64,000 bases of DNA from Pseudonocardia sp. MH-G8 (GCF_002262885.1 NZ_NKYF01000020.1:1-64000); one strand, 5' to 3'. Counted from the first letter of the stretch, positions 36,074 to 44,910 are shown. Notes: generated by a model not told the origin, from the sequence alone. Made by a program: numbers and translations.

Positions 36074-37594
36074 ATGGGCATCCTCGACTGGCTGGTCGTC
36101 GGCGGCTACTTCGTCGTGATGGTGGTGATCGGGCTGTGGGCCAAGTCCCGCATCCACGACTCCCGCGACTTCTTCACCGCGGGCGGGCGGATGCCCTGGT
36201 GGCTCTCGGGCATCTCGCACCACATGTCCGGCTACAGCTCCGCGGTCTTCGTCGGGTACGCGGCCATCGCCTACACCGAGGGCTTCGTCCTCTACGTGTG
36301 GTGGGCGCTCGGCATCACGTTCGCCATGGTGGTCGGCGCGTTCGTGTTCGTGCCGCGCTGGCCGCGGCTGCGGCAGCGGCTCGGCATCATCTCGCCGCTG
36401 GAGTACCTCAAGATCCGCTACAACGTGCCCACGCAGCAGTTGCTCGCGTGGAGCGGTACCGCGTTGAAGGTCTTCGACGTCGGTGCCAAGTGGACGGCCA
36501 CCGCCCTGCTGCTCAACGTGTTCGCCGGCGTGCCGCTCGGCCTCGGCATCCTGCTCACCGGCGGCGTCACGCTGATCTACTCCACCATCGGCGGCCTGTG
36601 GGCCGACGCGCTGACCGACATGGGTCAGTTCCTCATCCAGCTCGTCGCCGGCGTCGTGATGTTCTTCGCCGTCCTCTCCGCACTGGACGGCCTCCCGACG
36701 ATCTGGACCCTGTGGGACCGGCTCCCCGAGGGCAACGCCGAGCCGTTCAACGGGCAGTACACGGTGCTGTTCGTCATGGTCTACCTGCTGATCAACACGC
36801 TGTCCTACAACGGCGGCACCTGGAACCTCGCGCAGCGGTTCATCGCCTCCCCCACCGGCAGCACGGCCCGGCGCGCCGCGCTGTTCTCCGCGGCGCTCTA
36901 CCTGGTCTGGCCGCTGGTGATGTTCTTCCCGATGTGGGCCGCGCCGCTGCTGCTGCCCGGGCTGGAGGACCCCGAGCAGTCCTACGCGCTGCTCACCGAG
37001 GCACTCCTGCCCGCCGGGCTCGTCGGGCTGGTGCTGGCCGGGCTGTTCTCGCACACGATGGCGATGACCGGCTCGGACGCCAACGCCATCTCCTCGGTCG
37101 TGACGCGCGACATCCTGCCCGCGGTCTGGAAGCGCGGCCGCTCCCTCGACACCCGCACCGAGCTCGTCATCGGGCGGATCAGCGTGTTCTCGTTCATCGC
37201 GCTGAGCATGGTGATCGCCCTGACCGCCGACAGCTTCGGCGGCGTCCTCGGCCTGATCATCCTGTGGTTCGGCGGCCTGGTCGGGCCGATCGCGATCCCG
37301 ATGCTGCTGGGAATGCTGCCGGCGTTCCGGCGGTGCGGGCCGGTCGCGGCGATCTCGTCGTGGGCCGTAGGCCTCGCGGTGTTCGCCCTCACCCGCTACG
37401 TGTTCGACGGGGCGATCGACGCGCTCGCCCCGGACCAGGCCACCGCGGTCTCGGTCGGCGGACCGGTGGTCTGCTCGATCATCACGTTCGTGGTCGTCGG
37501 GCTGGTCGCACCGTGGCGGAACGCGGCGTCCGACGAGCTGGTCGACGCGATCTCCCGCGACGAGCCGGCGGCCGAGGGCGAGCCCGCACGGTGA
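36074..37594 (+). CDS. Sodium/solute symporter (SSS family)
   Basis: A 506-residue membrane protein with about 13 spans, typical of SSS transporters such as SGLT and NanT-like sialic acid carriers. The SSS pattern is seen in FFTAGGRMPWWLSGISHHMSG near 36-56 and in SHTMAMTGSDANAISSVVTRD near 325-345, which includes the region of the second sodium site. AGGAACA sits right before ATG 36074. It is the first gene of the LacI-controlled operon with AGE epimerase and amino-sugar enzymes, so an N-acyl amino sugar or a related sugar is the likely cargo. Confidence 0.9.
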   Translation: MGILDWLVVGGYFVVMVVIGLWAKSRIHDSRDFFTAGGRMPWWLSGISHHMSGYSSAVFVGYAAIAYTEGFVLYVWWALGITFAMVVGAFVFVPRWPRLRQRLGIISPLEYLKIRYNVPTQQLLAWSGTALKVFDVGAKWTATALLLNVFAGVPLGLGILLTGGVTLIYSTIGGLWADALTDMGQFLIQLVAGVVMFFAVLSALDGLPTIWTLWDRLPEGNAEPFNGQYTVLFVMVYLLINTLSYNGGTWNLAQRFIASPTGSTARRAALFSAALYLVWPLVMFFPMWAAPLLLPGLEDPEQSYALLTEALLPAGLVGLVLAGLFSHTMAMTGSDANAISSVVTRDILPAVWKRGRSLDTRTELVIGRISVFSFIALSMVIALTADSFGGVLGLIILWFGGLVGPIAIPMLLGMLPAFRRCGPVAAISSWAVGLAVFALTRYVFDGAIDALAPDQATAVSVGGPVVCSIITFVVVGLVAPWRNAASDELVDAISRDEPAAEGEPAR

Positions 37595-38742
37595 GCTACC
37601 GCGACCACCTCGTCGACGACGTGCTGGCCTGGTGGACGACCCACGGGCCGGACCACGAGCACGGCGGTGTCCTCACCTGCTGGGACAACGCCGGGACCCG
37701 GCTCGTCGGGGAAGACAAGTACACCTGGTCGCAGGGCCGGTGGGCCTGGCTCACCGCCCGCGTCGCGCTCTCCGCCGGGCTGCTGGGCGTCGACGGCGGC
37801 TGGTACGCCGAGCAGGCGGTGCGCACCGCGCGCTTCGTCCGCGACCACGCGCTGCTGCCCGACGGCACGACCGCGTTCGTCACCGACCGGAGCGGCGCCG
37901 AGGCGGGGCCGCACACCAGCGTCTACGCCGACCTGTTCGCCGCGCTCGGCTTCGCCGGGGTGGCGCGGCTGCGCCCCGAGGAGGACTGGGGTGCCCTCGG
38001 TGAGGACATCCTCGTGCGCTCGGCGGCGGCGATCGAGGCCGCGCGCTTCCGCTCCGACCCGTACCCGGTGCCGGCCGGGCACCGCTCGTTCGGGCTGCCG
38101 ATGATCCTCGTCGGCGTCGGGGAGCAGGTGCATCGCGCCACCGGATCGGCGGCGTCCGCGGCGATCGTGCGGGAGGCCGCGCGTCAGATCGAGGAGCACC
38201 ACCTGCACGGCGACGACGTCGCCGAGATGCCCTCGGAGACCGACGGGCTGCTCGCGCGCCACCGCACGCCCGGCCACGTGCTGGAGGCGACGTGGTTCCT
38301 GCACCACGCCCGCGACCTGCTGGCGGGATCGGCGCTCGGCGAGCGCGAGCGCCTCGCCCGCATCGCCGCGCGGGCGCTGGACCTCGGCTGGGACGACGAG
38401 CACGGTGGCCTGCTGCGCTACGTCGACCAGGACGGCGGCGTGCCCGCCGGCGCCCGCACGGACGACCCGTACGAGGCGCTCGTGGTGGACACCTGGGACA
38501 CCAAGCTGTGGTGGCCGAACGCCGAGGCGCTGTACGCGACCGCGCTGCTCCTGCCGGACCGGCACGAGCAGCTGCACGACTACGTGTTCGCGACGTTCCC
38601 GGAGGGGCCCGGGCGGGAGTGGACGCAGATCCGCGCCCGCGACGGCGTGCCCCTCGAGAAGACCGTGGCGCTGCCGGTGAAGGACCCGTTCCACATCGCG
38701 CGGTCGCTGCTCATGCTGGTGGAGATGGAAGGAGCAGGGTGA
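37591..38742 (+). CDS. AGE-family epimerase/isomerase
   Basis: A 383-residue (alpha/alpha)6-barrel protein of the N-acylglucosamine 2-epimerase family, which also includes mannose isomerase and YihS. Family marks are RTPGHVLEATWFLHHA near 228-243 (the catalytic-His segment), DTKLWWPNAEALYA near 304-317 and the C-terminal KDPFHIARSLL. GTG 37591 overlaps the symporter stop (GTGA). With NagB-like and NagA-like enzymes downstream, 2-epimerisation of an N-acyl hexosamine is the most sensible call. An aldose-ketose isomerase of the YihS kind serving the neighbouring sulfosugar-like locus is the alternative. Confidence 0.8.
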   Translation: MSYRDHLVDDVLAWWTTHGPDHEHGGVLTCWDNAGTRLVGEDKYTWSQGRWAWLTARVALSAGLLGVDGGWYAEQAVRTARFVRDHALLPDGTTAFVTDRSGAEAGPHTSVYADLFAALGFAGVARLRPEEDWGALGEDILVRSAAAIEAARFRSDPYPVPAGHRSFGLPMILVGVGEQVHRATGSAASAAIVREAARQIEEHHLHGDDVAEMPSETDGLLARHRTPGHVLEATWFLHHARDLLAGSALGERERLARIAARALDLGWDDEHGGLLRYVDQDGGVPAGARTDDPYEALVVDTWDTKLWWPNAEALYATALLLPDRHEQLHDYVFATFPEGPGREWTQIRARDGVPLEKTVALPVKDPFHIARSLLMLVEMEGAG

Positions 38743-39482
38743 ACGAGGAAGTGCCAGGCATGCCGGAGGTGCGGTCCTTCCCGGACCGCGCGGCGATGGG
38801 CGCGGCCGCAGCCGCCGACGTCGCCGAGGAGCTGCGGGCCCGCCTGGCCGCGCAGGACGCCGTGCGGGTGATCTTCGCCGCGGCGCCGAGCCAGAGCGAC
38901 ATGCTCGACCGGCTGGTCGCGGCGCCGGGGATCGAGTGGTCCCGGGTCACCGCGTTCCACATGGACGAGTACCTGGACCTGCCCGCGGACTCGCCGGCGC
39001 GGTTCGCGAACTGGCTGGACCGCGCGGTGTTCACGCGGCTCCCGTTCGCGCAGGTGCACCGCGTGGACCCCGAGGTCGGCCCCGCCGTCTACGCGAAGCT
39101 GCTGGCGGAGGCGCCGATCGACGTCGTCTGCCTCGGCATCGGCCAGAACGGGCACCTCGCGTTCAACGACCCGCCGGTGGCCGACCTCGACGACCCGGAG
39201 GACGTGAAGGTCGTGGAGCTCGACCGCACCTGCCGGCAGCAGCAGGTCGACGACGGCCAGTTCGCGACCTTCGAGGACGTGCCGACCCACGCGATCACGC
39301 TGACGATCCCGCGGCTGCTGGACGCGCGCCGGCTGTTCTGCGTGGTGCCGGGCGCGGCGAAGCGGAACGCGGTGCAGCGTGCCCTGCACGCGCCGGTCTC
39401 CGCGGCCGACCCGGCGACCGCGCTGCGCACGCACCCGGCCGTGACCCTCTACCTCGATGCGGAGGCCGACCCCCGTGCCTGA
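38739..39482 (+). CDS. Glucosamine-6-phosphate deaminase/isomerase-like (NagB family)
   Basis: A 247-residue NagB-fold protein, slightly shorter than E. coli NagB (266). FHMDEYLDL holds Asp76, matching the catalytic Asp72 of E. coli. GIGQNGHLAFNDP (133-145) keeps the ring-opening His139 but has Asn at the E. coli Asp141 position and Asp144 for Glu148. CRQQQVDDGQF follows, typical of a NagB-like subgroup. It should convert an amino-sugar phosphate to a ketose phosphate and ammonia, though the changes leave the substrate open. GTG 38739 follows GGAAGGAGC and overlaps the epimerase stop. Confidence 0.8.
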   Translation: MNEEVPGMPEVRSFPDRAAMGAAAAADVAEELRARLAAQDAVRVIFAAAPSQSDMLDRLVAAPGIEWSRVTAFHMDEYLDLPADSPARFANWLDRAVFTRLPFAQVHRVDPEVGPAVYAKLLAEAPIDVVCLGIGQNGHLAFNDPPVADLDDPEDVKVVELDRTCRQQQVDDGQFATFEDVPTHAITLTIPRLLDARRLFCVVPGAAKRNAVQRALHAPVSAADPATALRTHPAVTLYLDAEADPRA

Positions 39483-40233
39483 CCCGACGTTCCGCTCCTA
39501 CCTGGACACCGTGAACGGGCTCCTCGAGCGGATCCTCGACGAGGAGACCGGCACGATCCGCACGGCGGCCGACCTGCTCGCCGACCAGATCGCGGCCGAC
39601 CGCCTCGTGCACGTGTTCGGCCCCGGCGGGCACTCCAACCTCGCCGCGCAGGAGGTGTTCTTCCGCGCCGGCGGGCTGATGCACGTCTCCGCGATCCTCG
39701 ACGAGGGCACGCTGCTGTCCAACGGGGCGCTGCGGTCGATGGCGATCGAGCGAACCCCGGGCTACGGGCGGGTGGTGATCACCGACCGCGGCCTCGGCGA
39801 GGGCGACCTGCTCGTGCTCGTCAACGCCTACGGGATCAACGCCGCCCTGATCGACGCGGCGCTCACCGCCCGCGAGCGCGGCGTGCGCCTGATCGGCATC
39901 AGCTCCCGCGCGCACGCCGAGAACACCGCGCCCGACCACCCGGCACGGCACCCGACGGCGGCGAACCTGCACGACCTGGTCGACGTCGCGATCGACTGCA
40001 AGGTGCCCATCGGCGACGCCGTGGTGGACGTGCCGGGCTCCGCCGAGCCCGTCGCCGCCGTCTCGACGTTCGCGAACGCCTACGTGCTCAACTGCCTCAC
40101 CCTCGCCACCGTCGAGGCGCTCGCGGCGCGCGGCGTCGAACCGCCGGTGTGGCGCAGCGGCAACGCGCCCGGCGGCGACGAGGCGAACGGGCGGTTCCTG
40201 GCGCGGTTCCGGGGCCGGGTGCGCTCGCTGTGA
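39475..40233 (+). CDS. SIS-domain phosphosugar-binding protein (UPF0309-like)
   Basis: A 252-residue SIS-fold protein. VHVFGPGGHSNLAAQEVFFRAGG near 44-66 is the phosphosugar-binding turn, and ISSRAHAENTAPDHPARHP plus CKVPIGDAVVDVPG match the UPF0309 group. Such proteins bind or isomerise sugar phosphates; a specific activity is not established. GTG 39475 (GGAGG about 11 bases upstream) overlaps the NagB-like gene by 8 bases; ATG 39457 would overlap it by 26. Confidence 0.8.
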   Translation: MPDPTFRSYLDTVNGLLERILDEETGTIRTAADLLADQIAADRLVHVFGPGGHSNLAAQEVFFRAGGLMHVSAILDEGTLLSNGALRSMAIERTPGYGRVVITDRGLGEGDLLVLVNAYGINAALIDAALTARERGVRLIGISSRAHAENTAPDHPARHPTAANLHDLVDVAIDCKVPIGDAVVDVPGSAEPVAAVSTFANAYVLNCLTLATVEALAARGVEPPVWRSGNAPGGDEANGRFLARFRGRVRSL

Positions 40234-41351
40234 TCCTCCGCGGGCGGGATCCGGGCACCGGACGGCTCCTCGAGGTCGACACCGACGGCCCGGTGATCGC
40301 CCACGTCCGCGAGGCGACGGGCGCCCGCGATGTCCCGTGGCTCCTTCCCGGCCTGGTCGACCTGCAGGTCAACGGGTTCGGCGGGCACGACGTCAACGGC
40401 CCCGACGTCACCGCGGAGGTGGTGGTCGCGCTCGTGCGCGCCCTCGCCCGCGCGGGCACCACCACCGTCGTCCCGACCGTGATCACGGCGCCGGAGGGCG
40501 ACATCGTCCGGTCGCTGCGCGCGATCGCCGAGGCGCGGGCACGCGACGCGACCGTCCGGCGGGCGGTGCCGTACGTGCACGTGGAGGGCCCCCACCTCTC
40601 GCCCGAGGACGGCCCGCGCGGCGTGCACCCGGTCGAGCAGGTCCGCCCGCCGGACCCGGACGAGTTCGACCGCTGGCAGCAGGCGTGCGAGGGGCTCGTC
40701 GGGATGGTGACGCTCTCCCCGCACCACCCCGGGGCACCCGCCTACACCGCGCACCTGTCGCGGAGCGCCACCCTGGTCGCGATCGGGCACACGCACGCCA
40801 CGCCCGCGCAGGTGCGCGCGGTCGCCGACGCGGGCGCGCGCCTGTCCACCCACCTCGGCAACGGCGCGCACGCCGTGCTCGCGCGGCACCCGAACTACCT
40901 CTGGGCCCAGCTCGCCGACGACCGGCTCACGGCGAGCTTCATCGCCGACGGCCACCACCTGCCCGCCGACACCCTCACCGCCATGCTCCGCGCGAAGGGC
41001 CTGGAGCGGTCGGTGCTGGTGTCCGACTCGGTCGCGCTGGCCGGGATGCCGCCGGGCGAGTACACGACACCCGTCGGCGGCGCGGTCGTACTCTCCCCCG
41101 ACGGCCGCCTGTCCGAGGCCGGCACGCCCTACCTCGCCGGGGCGGCGCGCTCGCTGGCCGATGGCGTCGCGCAGGTCGTCCGGCTGACCGGGCTCCCGCT
41201 GGGCGACGCCGTGCGGCTCGCCACGGCGAACCCGGGGCGGTTCACCGGCGGCCGCGGCCACCTGGTTCCCGGCGCGCCCGCCGACCTCCTGCTCCTCGAC
41301 CCGGACCTGCGGGTCCGGCAGGTGGTGGCCGGCGGCGAGGTCGTGGGGTGA
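40230..41351 (+). CDS. nagA: N-acetylglucosamine-6-phosphate deacetylase
   Basis: A 373-residue amidohydrolase. DLQVNGFGGHDVN begins the barrel, Glu119 in HVEGPHLSPEDGPRG, His187 in GHTHA and His208 in STHLGN give the metal and substrate ligands, and Asp266 in VLVSDSVAL is the catalytic base. The usual NGxxG and GPRGAH-like signatures are kept. It removes the acetyl group from GlcNAc-6-phosphate or a close analogue, supplying the NagB-like enzyme. The usual HLFNAM motif is replaced by HLGNGA, so the substrate may differ. GTG 40230 overlaps the SIS gene (GTGA). Confidence 0.85.
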   Translation: MILRGRDPGTGRLLEVDTDGPVIAHVREATGARDVPWLLPGLVDLQVNGFGGHDVNGPDVTAEVVVALVRALARAGTTTVVPTVITAPEGDIVRSLRAIAEARARDATVRRAVPYVHVEGPHLSPEDGPRGVHPVEQVRPPDPDEFDRWQQACEGLVGMVTLSPHHPGAPAYTAHLSRSATLVAIGHTHATPAQVRAVADAGARLSTHLGNGAHAVLARHPNYLWAQLADDRLTASFIADGHHLPADTLTAMLRAKGLERSVLVSDSVALAGMPPGEYTTPVGGAVVLSPDGRLSEAGTPYLAGAARSLADGVAQVVRLTGLPLGDAVRLATANPGRFTGGRGHLVPGAPADLLLLDPDLRVRQVVAGGEVVG

Positions 41352-42592
41352 GGGCCGGGGTCGCGGTCCGCGACGTCACACCGCCTCCTGGCGCGGCGAT
41401 GTCCGGCTTCGCGGCGCGGACGGCCCCGGCCACCGGGGTGCACGACCCGCTGCTGGTGCACGCGCTCGTGGTCGAGGAGACCGCGCTCGTGACGGTCGAC
41501 GTCGTCGGCCTGCACGAGGACGACTGCGCGGAGATCCGCAGGCGGTGCACCGGGCCCGCGGACGGCGTGGTCGTGCACGCCACGCACACCCACGGCGGAC
41601 CCGTGAGCATGCGCGGGCGCCTCGGAGCCCCGGTCGACGAGGCCTGGCTCGCGGCGCTCGTCGCCACCTGCGCCGAGGCCGTGGACGCCGCGCGCGCCGC
41701 GCGCGAGCCGGTCGAGGTGCGGGCGGGGTACGGGGCCGGCCCGGGTGTGGCCCGCAACCGCCGCCGGCCGGGCGGCCCCGTCGACGACGCGCTCCCGGTG
41801 CTGCACCTGGGCCGCCCGGACGGGTCACTGCTGGCCGCCGTCCTCTCCTACGCCTGCCACCCGGTGGTCCTCGGCGCCGACAACACCCTGTTCACCGCCG
41901 ACTACCCGGGTGTCGCCCGCCGGATGCTCGCCGAGCGGCTCGGCGGGCCCGTCCTGTTCGTCACCGGGTGCGCGGGGGACGCCAACACCGGCCACAGCGC
42001 CGCGGCGTCGATCTCGACGGCGGCCGCGGCCGGGCGGACCTTCGCCGCCGCCGAGCGCATCGGCACCCGCGTCGCGGACGCGGCGCTCACCGCCGAGCCG
42101 CGACCGGGGTCGGGCCCGGTGCTCGCGGCCGCTCGCGAGGTGGTGCTCGACCTCGACGTCCCCGCGGCCGCCGAGATCGCCGCCCACATCGCGGCGTGGG
42201 ACGCGGAGGCGGCCACGGCCGAGCCGGCCCGCGCCGCTCTGCTGCGCGAGTGGTCGGCGTGGGGGCGCGCGCGGCCCGCGGGCCCGGCGACGTGGTCGGG
42301 GGTGGTGAGCGTGCTGCGCTGGGGCCCCGCGCTGCTCGTCGCGTTGCCCGGGGAGCCGTTCGCCGCCGCCGCGCACGAGATCCGCCGACAGGCAGGCCCC
42401 GGCACGACCGTGCTCGTCGCCGGCTACAGCAACGGCTGCCCCGGCTACCTCCCGCCGGCCGAGGAACACGCGTCCGGCGGGTACGAGGTCACCGAGGCGC
42501 ACCGCTACTACGGCATGCCCGGCCCGTTCGCCCGGGGCGCGGCGGAGCGCCTGCTCGACGCGGTGCGACCGCTGCTCGACGAGTGCGGCTGA
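41348..42592 (+). CDS. Neutral/alkaline ceramidase N-terminal domain-like protein
   Basis: A 414-residue protein resembling the N-terminal catalytic domain of neutral non-lysosomal ceramidases (PF04734): HATHTHGGPVSMRG near 79-92 supplies zinc-type histidines, then YACHPVVLGADNTLFTADYPG and FVTGCAGDANTGH. There is no signal peptide and no C-terminal immunoglobulin-like domain, so it is cytoplasmic and unlikely to act on ceramides in membranes; an amide or ester hydrolase for an N-acyl or O-acyl sugar is more in keeping. GTG 41348 overlaps the nagA stop (GTGA), making it the sixth and last gene of the operon. Confidence 0.75.
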   Translation: MRAGVAVRDVTPPPGAAMSGFAARTAPATGVHDPLLVHALVVEETALVTVDVVGLHEDDCAEIRRRCTGPADGVVVHATHTHGGPVSMRGRLGAPVDEAWLAALVATCAEAVDAARAAREPVEVRAGYGAGPGVARNRRRPGGPVDDALPVLHLGRPDGSLLAAVLSYACHPVVLGADNTLFTADYPGVARRMLAERLGGPVLFVTGCAGDANTGHSAAASISTAAAAGRTFAAAERIGTRVADAALTAEPRPGSGPVLAAAREVVLDLDVPAAAEIAAHIAAWDAEAATAEPARAALLREWSAWGRARPAGPATWSGVVSVLRWGPALLVALPGEPFAAAAHEIRRQAGPGTTVLVAGYSNGCPGYLPPAEEHASGGYEVTEAHRYYGMPGPFARGAAERLLDAVRPLLDECG

Positions 42593-42604
42593 GCGCCCCG
42601 CGGG

Positions 42605-43348
42605 TCAGCCGCCGTACACCGAGACGTGCCGGGTGCTGCGCGCGTCGAACGGCTCGCCGGACCAGCCGCCCCAGCGGGCGTGCAGCCGCAGGCCCGCCAG
42701 CCGCGCCATCAGGTCCAGCTCGCTGGGCCAGACGTAGCGCAGCGCGAGCGGCTCGGCCTCGACACCCGACGCCCCGAACCCGAGGTGGCACTTGTCCACG
42801 CGCTGGCTGACCCGGTCGTAGCGGCCGACCTCGATCGTCACCCCGTCCGGCCCGATCCGCCCGGCGTCGACGTACTGGTCCACGCCGTCGCGGTCCTGGC
42901 GCAGGCCGTACATCGGGTCGGGCACGACGTTCTCGACGACGAGCACCCCGTCGGCGGTGAGGTGCCGCGCCGCGTTGGCCACGCACTCGACCTGCGCGTC
43001 CTGGGTGACCAGGTTCATCAGCGAGTTGAACACGACGTACACGAGCCGGTAGCGGTCCGGGAGCACGACGGTGGCCATGTCGCCGCAGGTGACCGACAGG
43101 GCGTCGCCGCCCGGCTTCGCCCGCAGCCGCTCGATCATCGCGGCCGAGAGCTCGACGCCGTCCACCCGCACACCGGAGGCGGCCAGCGGAAGGCCGATCC
43201 GGCCGGTGCCGATCGCGAGCTCCAGCGCCGGCCCGTCGCCTGCGAGCTCGGCGAGGCGGGCCACCGCCGCGGCCTCGTCGCCTCGCGGCTCGTCGTCGTA
43301 CCCGGCCGCGACACGCGGCCCGAAGCTGGAGCGAGGGTCGAAGGGCAT
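42605..43348 (-). CDS. Class I SAM-dependent methyltransferase
   Basis: A 247-residue methyltransferase. Motif I LELAIGTGRIGLPLA near 42-56 binds SAM, with the acidic residue at the end of strand 2 in VDGVELS, and YRLVYVVFNSLMNL as motif IV. The substrate is unknown. ATG 43348 matches the usual family start (MPFDPRSSFGP); in-frame GTG and TTG starts further up to 43399 cannot be excluded because no start has a strong ribosome site. It converges on the ceramidase-like gene, 12 bases away, and stands alone. Confidence 0.8.
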   Translation of the reverse strand: MPFDPRSSFGPRVAAGYDDEPRGDEAAAVARLAELAGDGPALELAIGTGRIGLPLAASGVRVDGVELSAAMIERLRAKPGGDALSVTCGDMATVVLPDRYRLVYVVFNSLMNLVTQDAQVECVANAARHLTADGVLVVENVVPDPMYGLRQDRDGVDQYVDAGRIGPDGVTIEVGRYDRVSQRVDKCHLGFGASGVEAEPLALRYVWPSELDLMARLAGLRLHARWGGWSGEPFDARSTRHVSVYGG

Positions 43349-43472
43349 CTCTGAGAAGGCCACTTCGGCATTCGAGCGCAGGATCACCGCTCGGGGCAAT
43401 CGAGTTGCTCCGGTGCCCTGAACAGGACGCTCTGGGGCCGGCGCGACCCCTCGCGCGCCGGCCCGGCAGGGA

Positions 43473-44138
43473 TCAGGCCGCGCCGGAGCGGGCGAGGGCG
43501 ACGTGGCGGGCGTGGGCCCGCCCGGTGGTCTCGGCGAGCTCGCGGGCGGCCGAGCGGGAGGCGGCCGCCTGGTCGCGCAGGCCTGCCATCTGCGGGTTGA
43601 CGTCGGCGAGTGTCAGCTCGGCGGTCACCACCGCGACGTCTCCCCCGAGGACATCGCCGAAGATCCGCTCGACGTAGGGCGTGGCGTGGTCCCAGCCCTC
43701 GCGCGGGGTGCCCGGGGCGTAGCCACCCCCACGGGCGACGACGACGGTGACCGGCTTCCCCTGCAACGGCTGCTGACCGGGGGCGAAGCGCGGGTCGGTG
43801 ATCAGCAGGTCCATCCACGCCTTGAGGTGCTGAGAGACGCCGAAGTTGTACAGCGGCGACGCGACCACGACGGCGTCGGCGGCGCTCACCTCGTCGGCGA
43901 GCCGCGCGGCCAGCGCGACGGCGTCGCGCTGCGCGGGAGTGCGGTCCTCCTCGGCGGCGAACGAGGCCGTCGCCGCGAGCGGCCACGCATCGGCCGGCAC
44001 CGGGTCGGCGGCGAGATCGCGACGCAGCACGTTGTCGTGCGGGTGGTGCTCGATCCACGTCCGCTCCACGGTGTCGGCGAGCTCGCGGCTCACCGAACCC
44101 TCCACGCGGATGCTGGCGTCGACGCGGAACAAGGTCAT
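43473..44138 (-). CDS. azoR: FMN-dependent NADH-azoreductase-like protein
   Basis: A 221-residue flavodoxin-like quinone/azo reductase. The N-terminal DASIRVEGSVSREL binds the FMN phosphate, and SPLYNFGVSQHLKAWMD near 96-112 and ARGGGYAPGTPREGWDH near 134-150 form the isoalloxazine pocket. It reduces quinones or azo compounds with NAD(P)H. ATG 44138 has CAGGAG upstream. It is divergent from a MarR gene and has a perfect TTGACA box flanked by two MarR-type sites, the standard arrangement for quinone- or phenol-induced azoreductase. Confidence 0.88.
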   Translation of the reverse strand: MTLFRVDASIRVEGSVSRELADTVERTWIEHHPHDNVLRRDLAADPVPADAWPLAATASFAAEEDRTPAQRDAVALAARLADEVSAADAVVVASPLYNFGVSQHLKAWMDLLITDPRFAPGQQPLQGKPVTVVVARGGGYAPGTPREGWDHATPYVERIFGDVLGGDVAVVTAELTLADVNPQMAGLRDQAAASRSAARELAETTGRAHARHVALARSGAA

Positions 44139-44169
44139 CGGAACTCCTGTGAGACGGTTGGGATGTTGA

Positions 44170-44214
44170 GCAGATCGTCTGCCCTCCAGATGGTCTTGTC
44201 AACAGATCGCCTGC
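44170..44214. promoter_or_regulatory. azoR promoter with two MarR-type operators
   Basis: On the minus strand TTGACA (44202-44197), a 17-base spacer and GACGAT (44179-44174) form the azoR promoter. GCAGATCGTCTGC (44170-44182) is a near-perfect palindrome over the -10 box, and ACAGATCGCCTGC (44202-44214) repeats it over the upstream edge of the -35 box. The two copies are 32 bases apart, three helical turns, which would allow cooperative binding of the divergent MarR protein. Confidence 0.65.
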
Positions 44215-44232
44215 GGCATCACATTCCCCCGG

Positions 44233-44238
44233 TACGAT
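44233..44238 (+). promoter_or_regulatory. Possible -10 box of leaderless marR
   Basis: TACGAT ends 6 bases before the GTG start at 44245, the spacing expected for a leaderless message. No ribosome site is seen. It lies 19 bases beyond the second MarR-type site, so the regulator could repress itself. Confidence 0.4.
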
Positions 44239-44244
44239 GCGAGC

Positions 44245-44757
44245 GTGAGCACACCCGGTCCCGTCGAGTCGGATCTCGGCTGGGCGCTGGGCGCCGTGAT
44301 GCGGTCGTACCTGCGCGCCACCACCGAGGCCGTGGGAGACGTCCCGGGCGGCCCCCGCGGTTACCAGGTGCTCTCCGCCGCCGCCGGCGAGCCGCGCAGC
44401 CAGCTCGCACTGGCCCAGCACCTCGGCCTCGACCGCACGGTGATGACCTACCTGCTCGACGACCTGGAACGCGCCGGGCTCCTCGAACGCCGCCCGGACC
44501 CGGCCGACCGGCGCGTCCGGCGGATCGTGCTCACCTCCGCAGGCGGCGCGCGGCTCTGCGACCTGGAACGCCGGCTCGCCGCGGCCGAGGAACACCTGCT
44601 CGACCCGCTCGGACCGGCCGAACGCGAGCACCTGCGCCACCTCCTGCGCGTGCTCGCCACCCGCACCACGCAGGGCGAGGACGCGTGCACCGTGGTGCAG
44701 GAGGCCCAGCAGGAGCTGGCGGAAGCCGGCCCGGGCACCCGGCGGGGGCGCAGCTAG
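44245..44757 (+). CDS. MarR-family transcriptional regulator
   Basis: A 170-residue winged-helix MarR protein. The DNA-binding part is at about 52-100: LALAQHLGLDRTVMTYLLDDLERAGLLER, then the wing DPADRRVRRIVLT. It lies back-to-back with azoR with two matching operator sites between, so it is very likely the local repressor that responds to a quinone or phenolic compound. The single Cys near residue 150 (EDACTVV) could be a redox sensor, which is speculative. Confidence 0.9.
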   Translation: MSTPGPVESDLGWALGAVMRSYLRATTEAVGDVPGGPRGYQVLSAAAGEPRSQLALAQHLGLDRTVMTYLLDDLERAGLLERRPDPADRRVRRIVLTSAGGARLCDLERRLAAAEEHLLDPLGPAEREHLRHLLRVLATRTTQGEDACTVVQEAQQELAEAGPGTRRGRS

Positions 44758-44872
44758 AGACTCGGGCAGGGCCCGCGAATGCCCGCCGGTGATCGCCGCG
44801 AGAAGCACCTGACGTCGCCGCGACAGCACCCACGCACTTCTCGAACCGATCACCCAGCCTGATCACCCCGAC

Positions 44873-44886
44873 ACCCAGGCCTGGGT
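44873..44886. terminator. Palindrome between convergent marR and nitronate monooxygenase
   Basis: ACCCAGGCCTGGGT is a perfect 14-base palindrome, 115 bases after marR and 43 bases after the stop of the gene on the other strand. Its position between convergent genes fits a bidirectional terminator, though a hairpin with no loop must open its centre. The remainder of 44758-44910 holds nothing else that I can support. Confidence 0.3.
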
Positions 44887-44910
44887 ATCCCGAATCGTCG
44901 ATCCCGCCGC

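Noticed and set aside
37591-38742. Calling the AGE-family protein YihS, the sulfoquinovose isomerase
   Set aside because: It lies in the LacI operon with NagA- and NagB-like genes, on the far side of two genes of opposite strand; the FucI-like protein is the better partner of the YihT-like aldolase.
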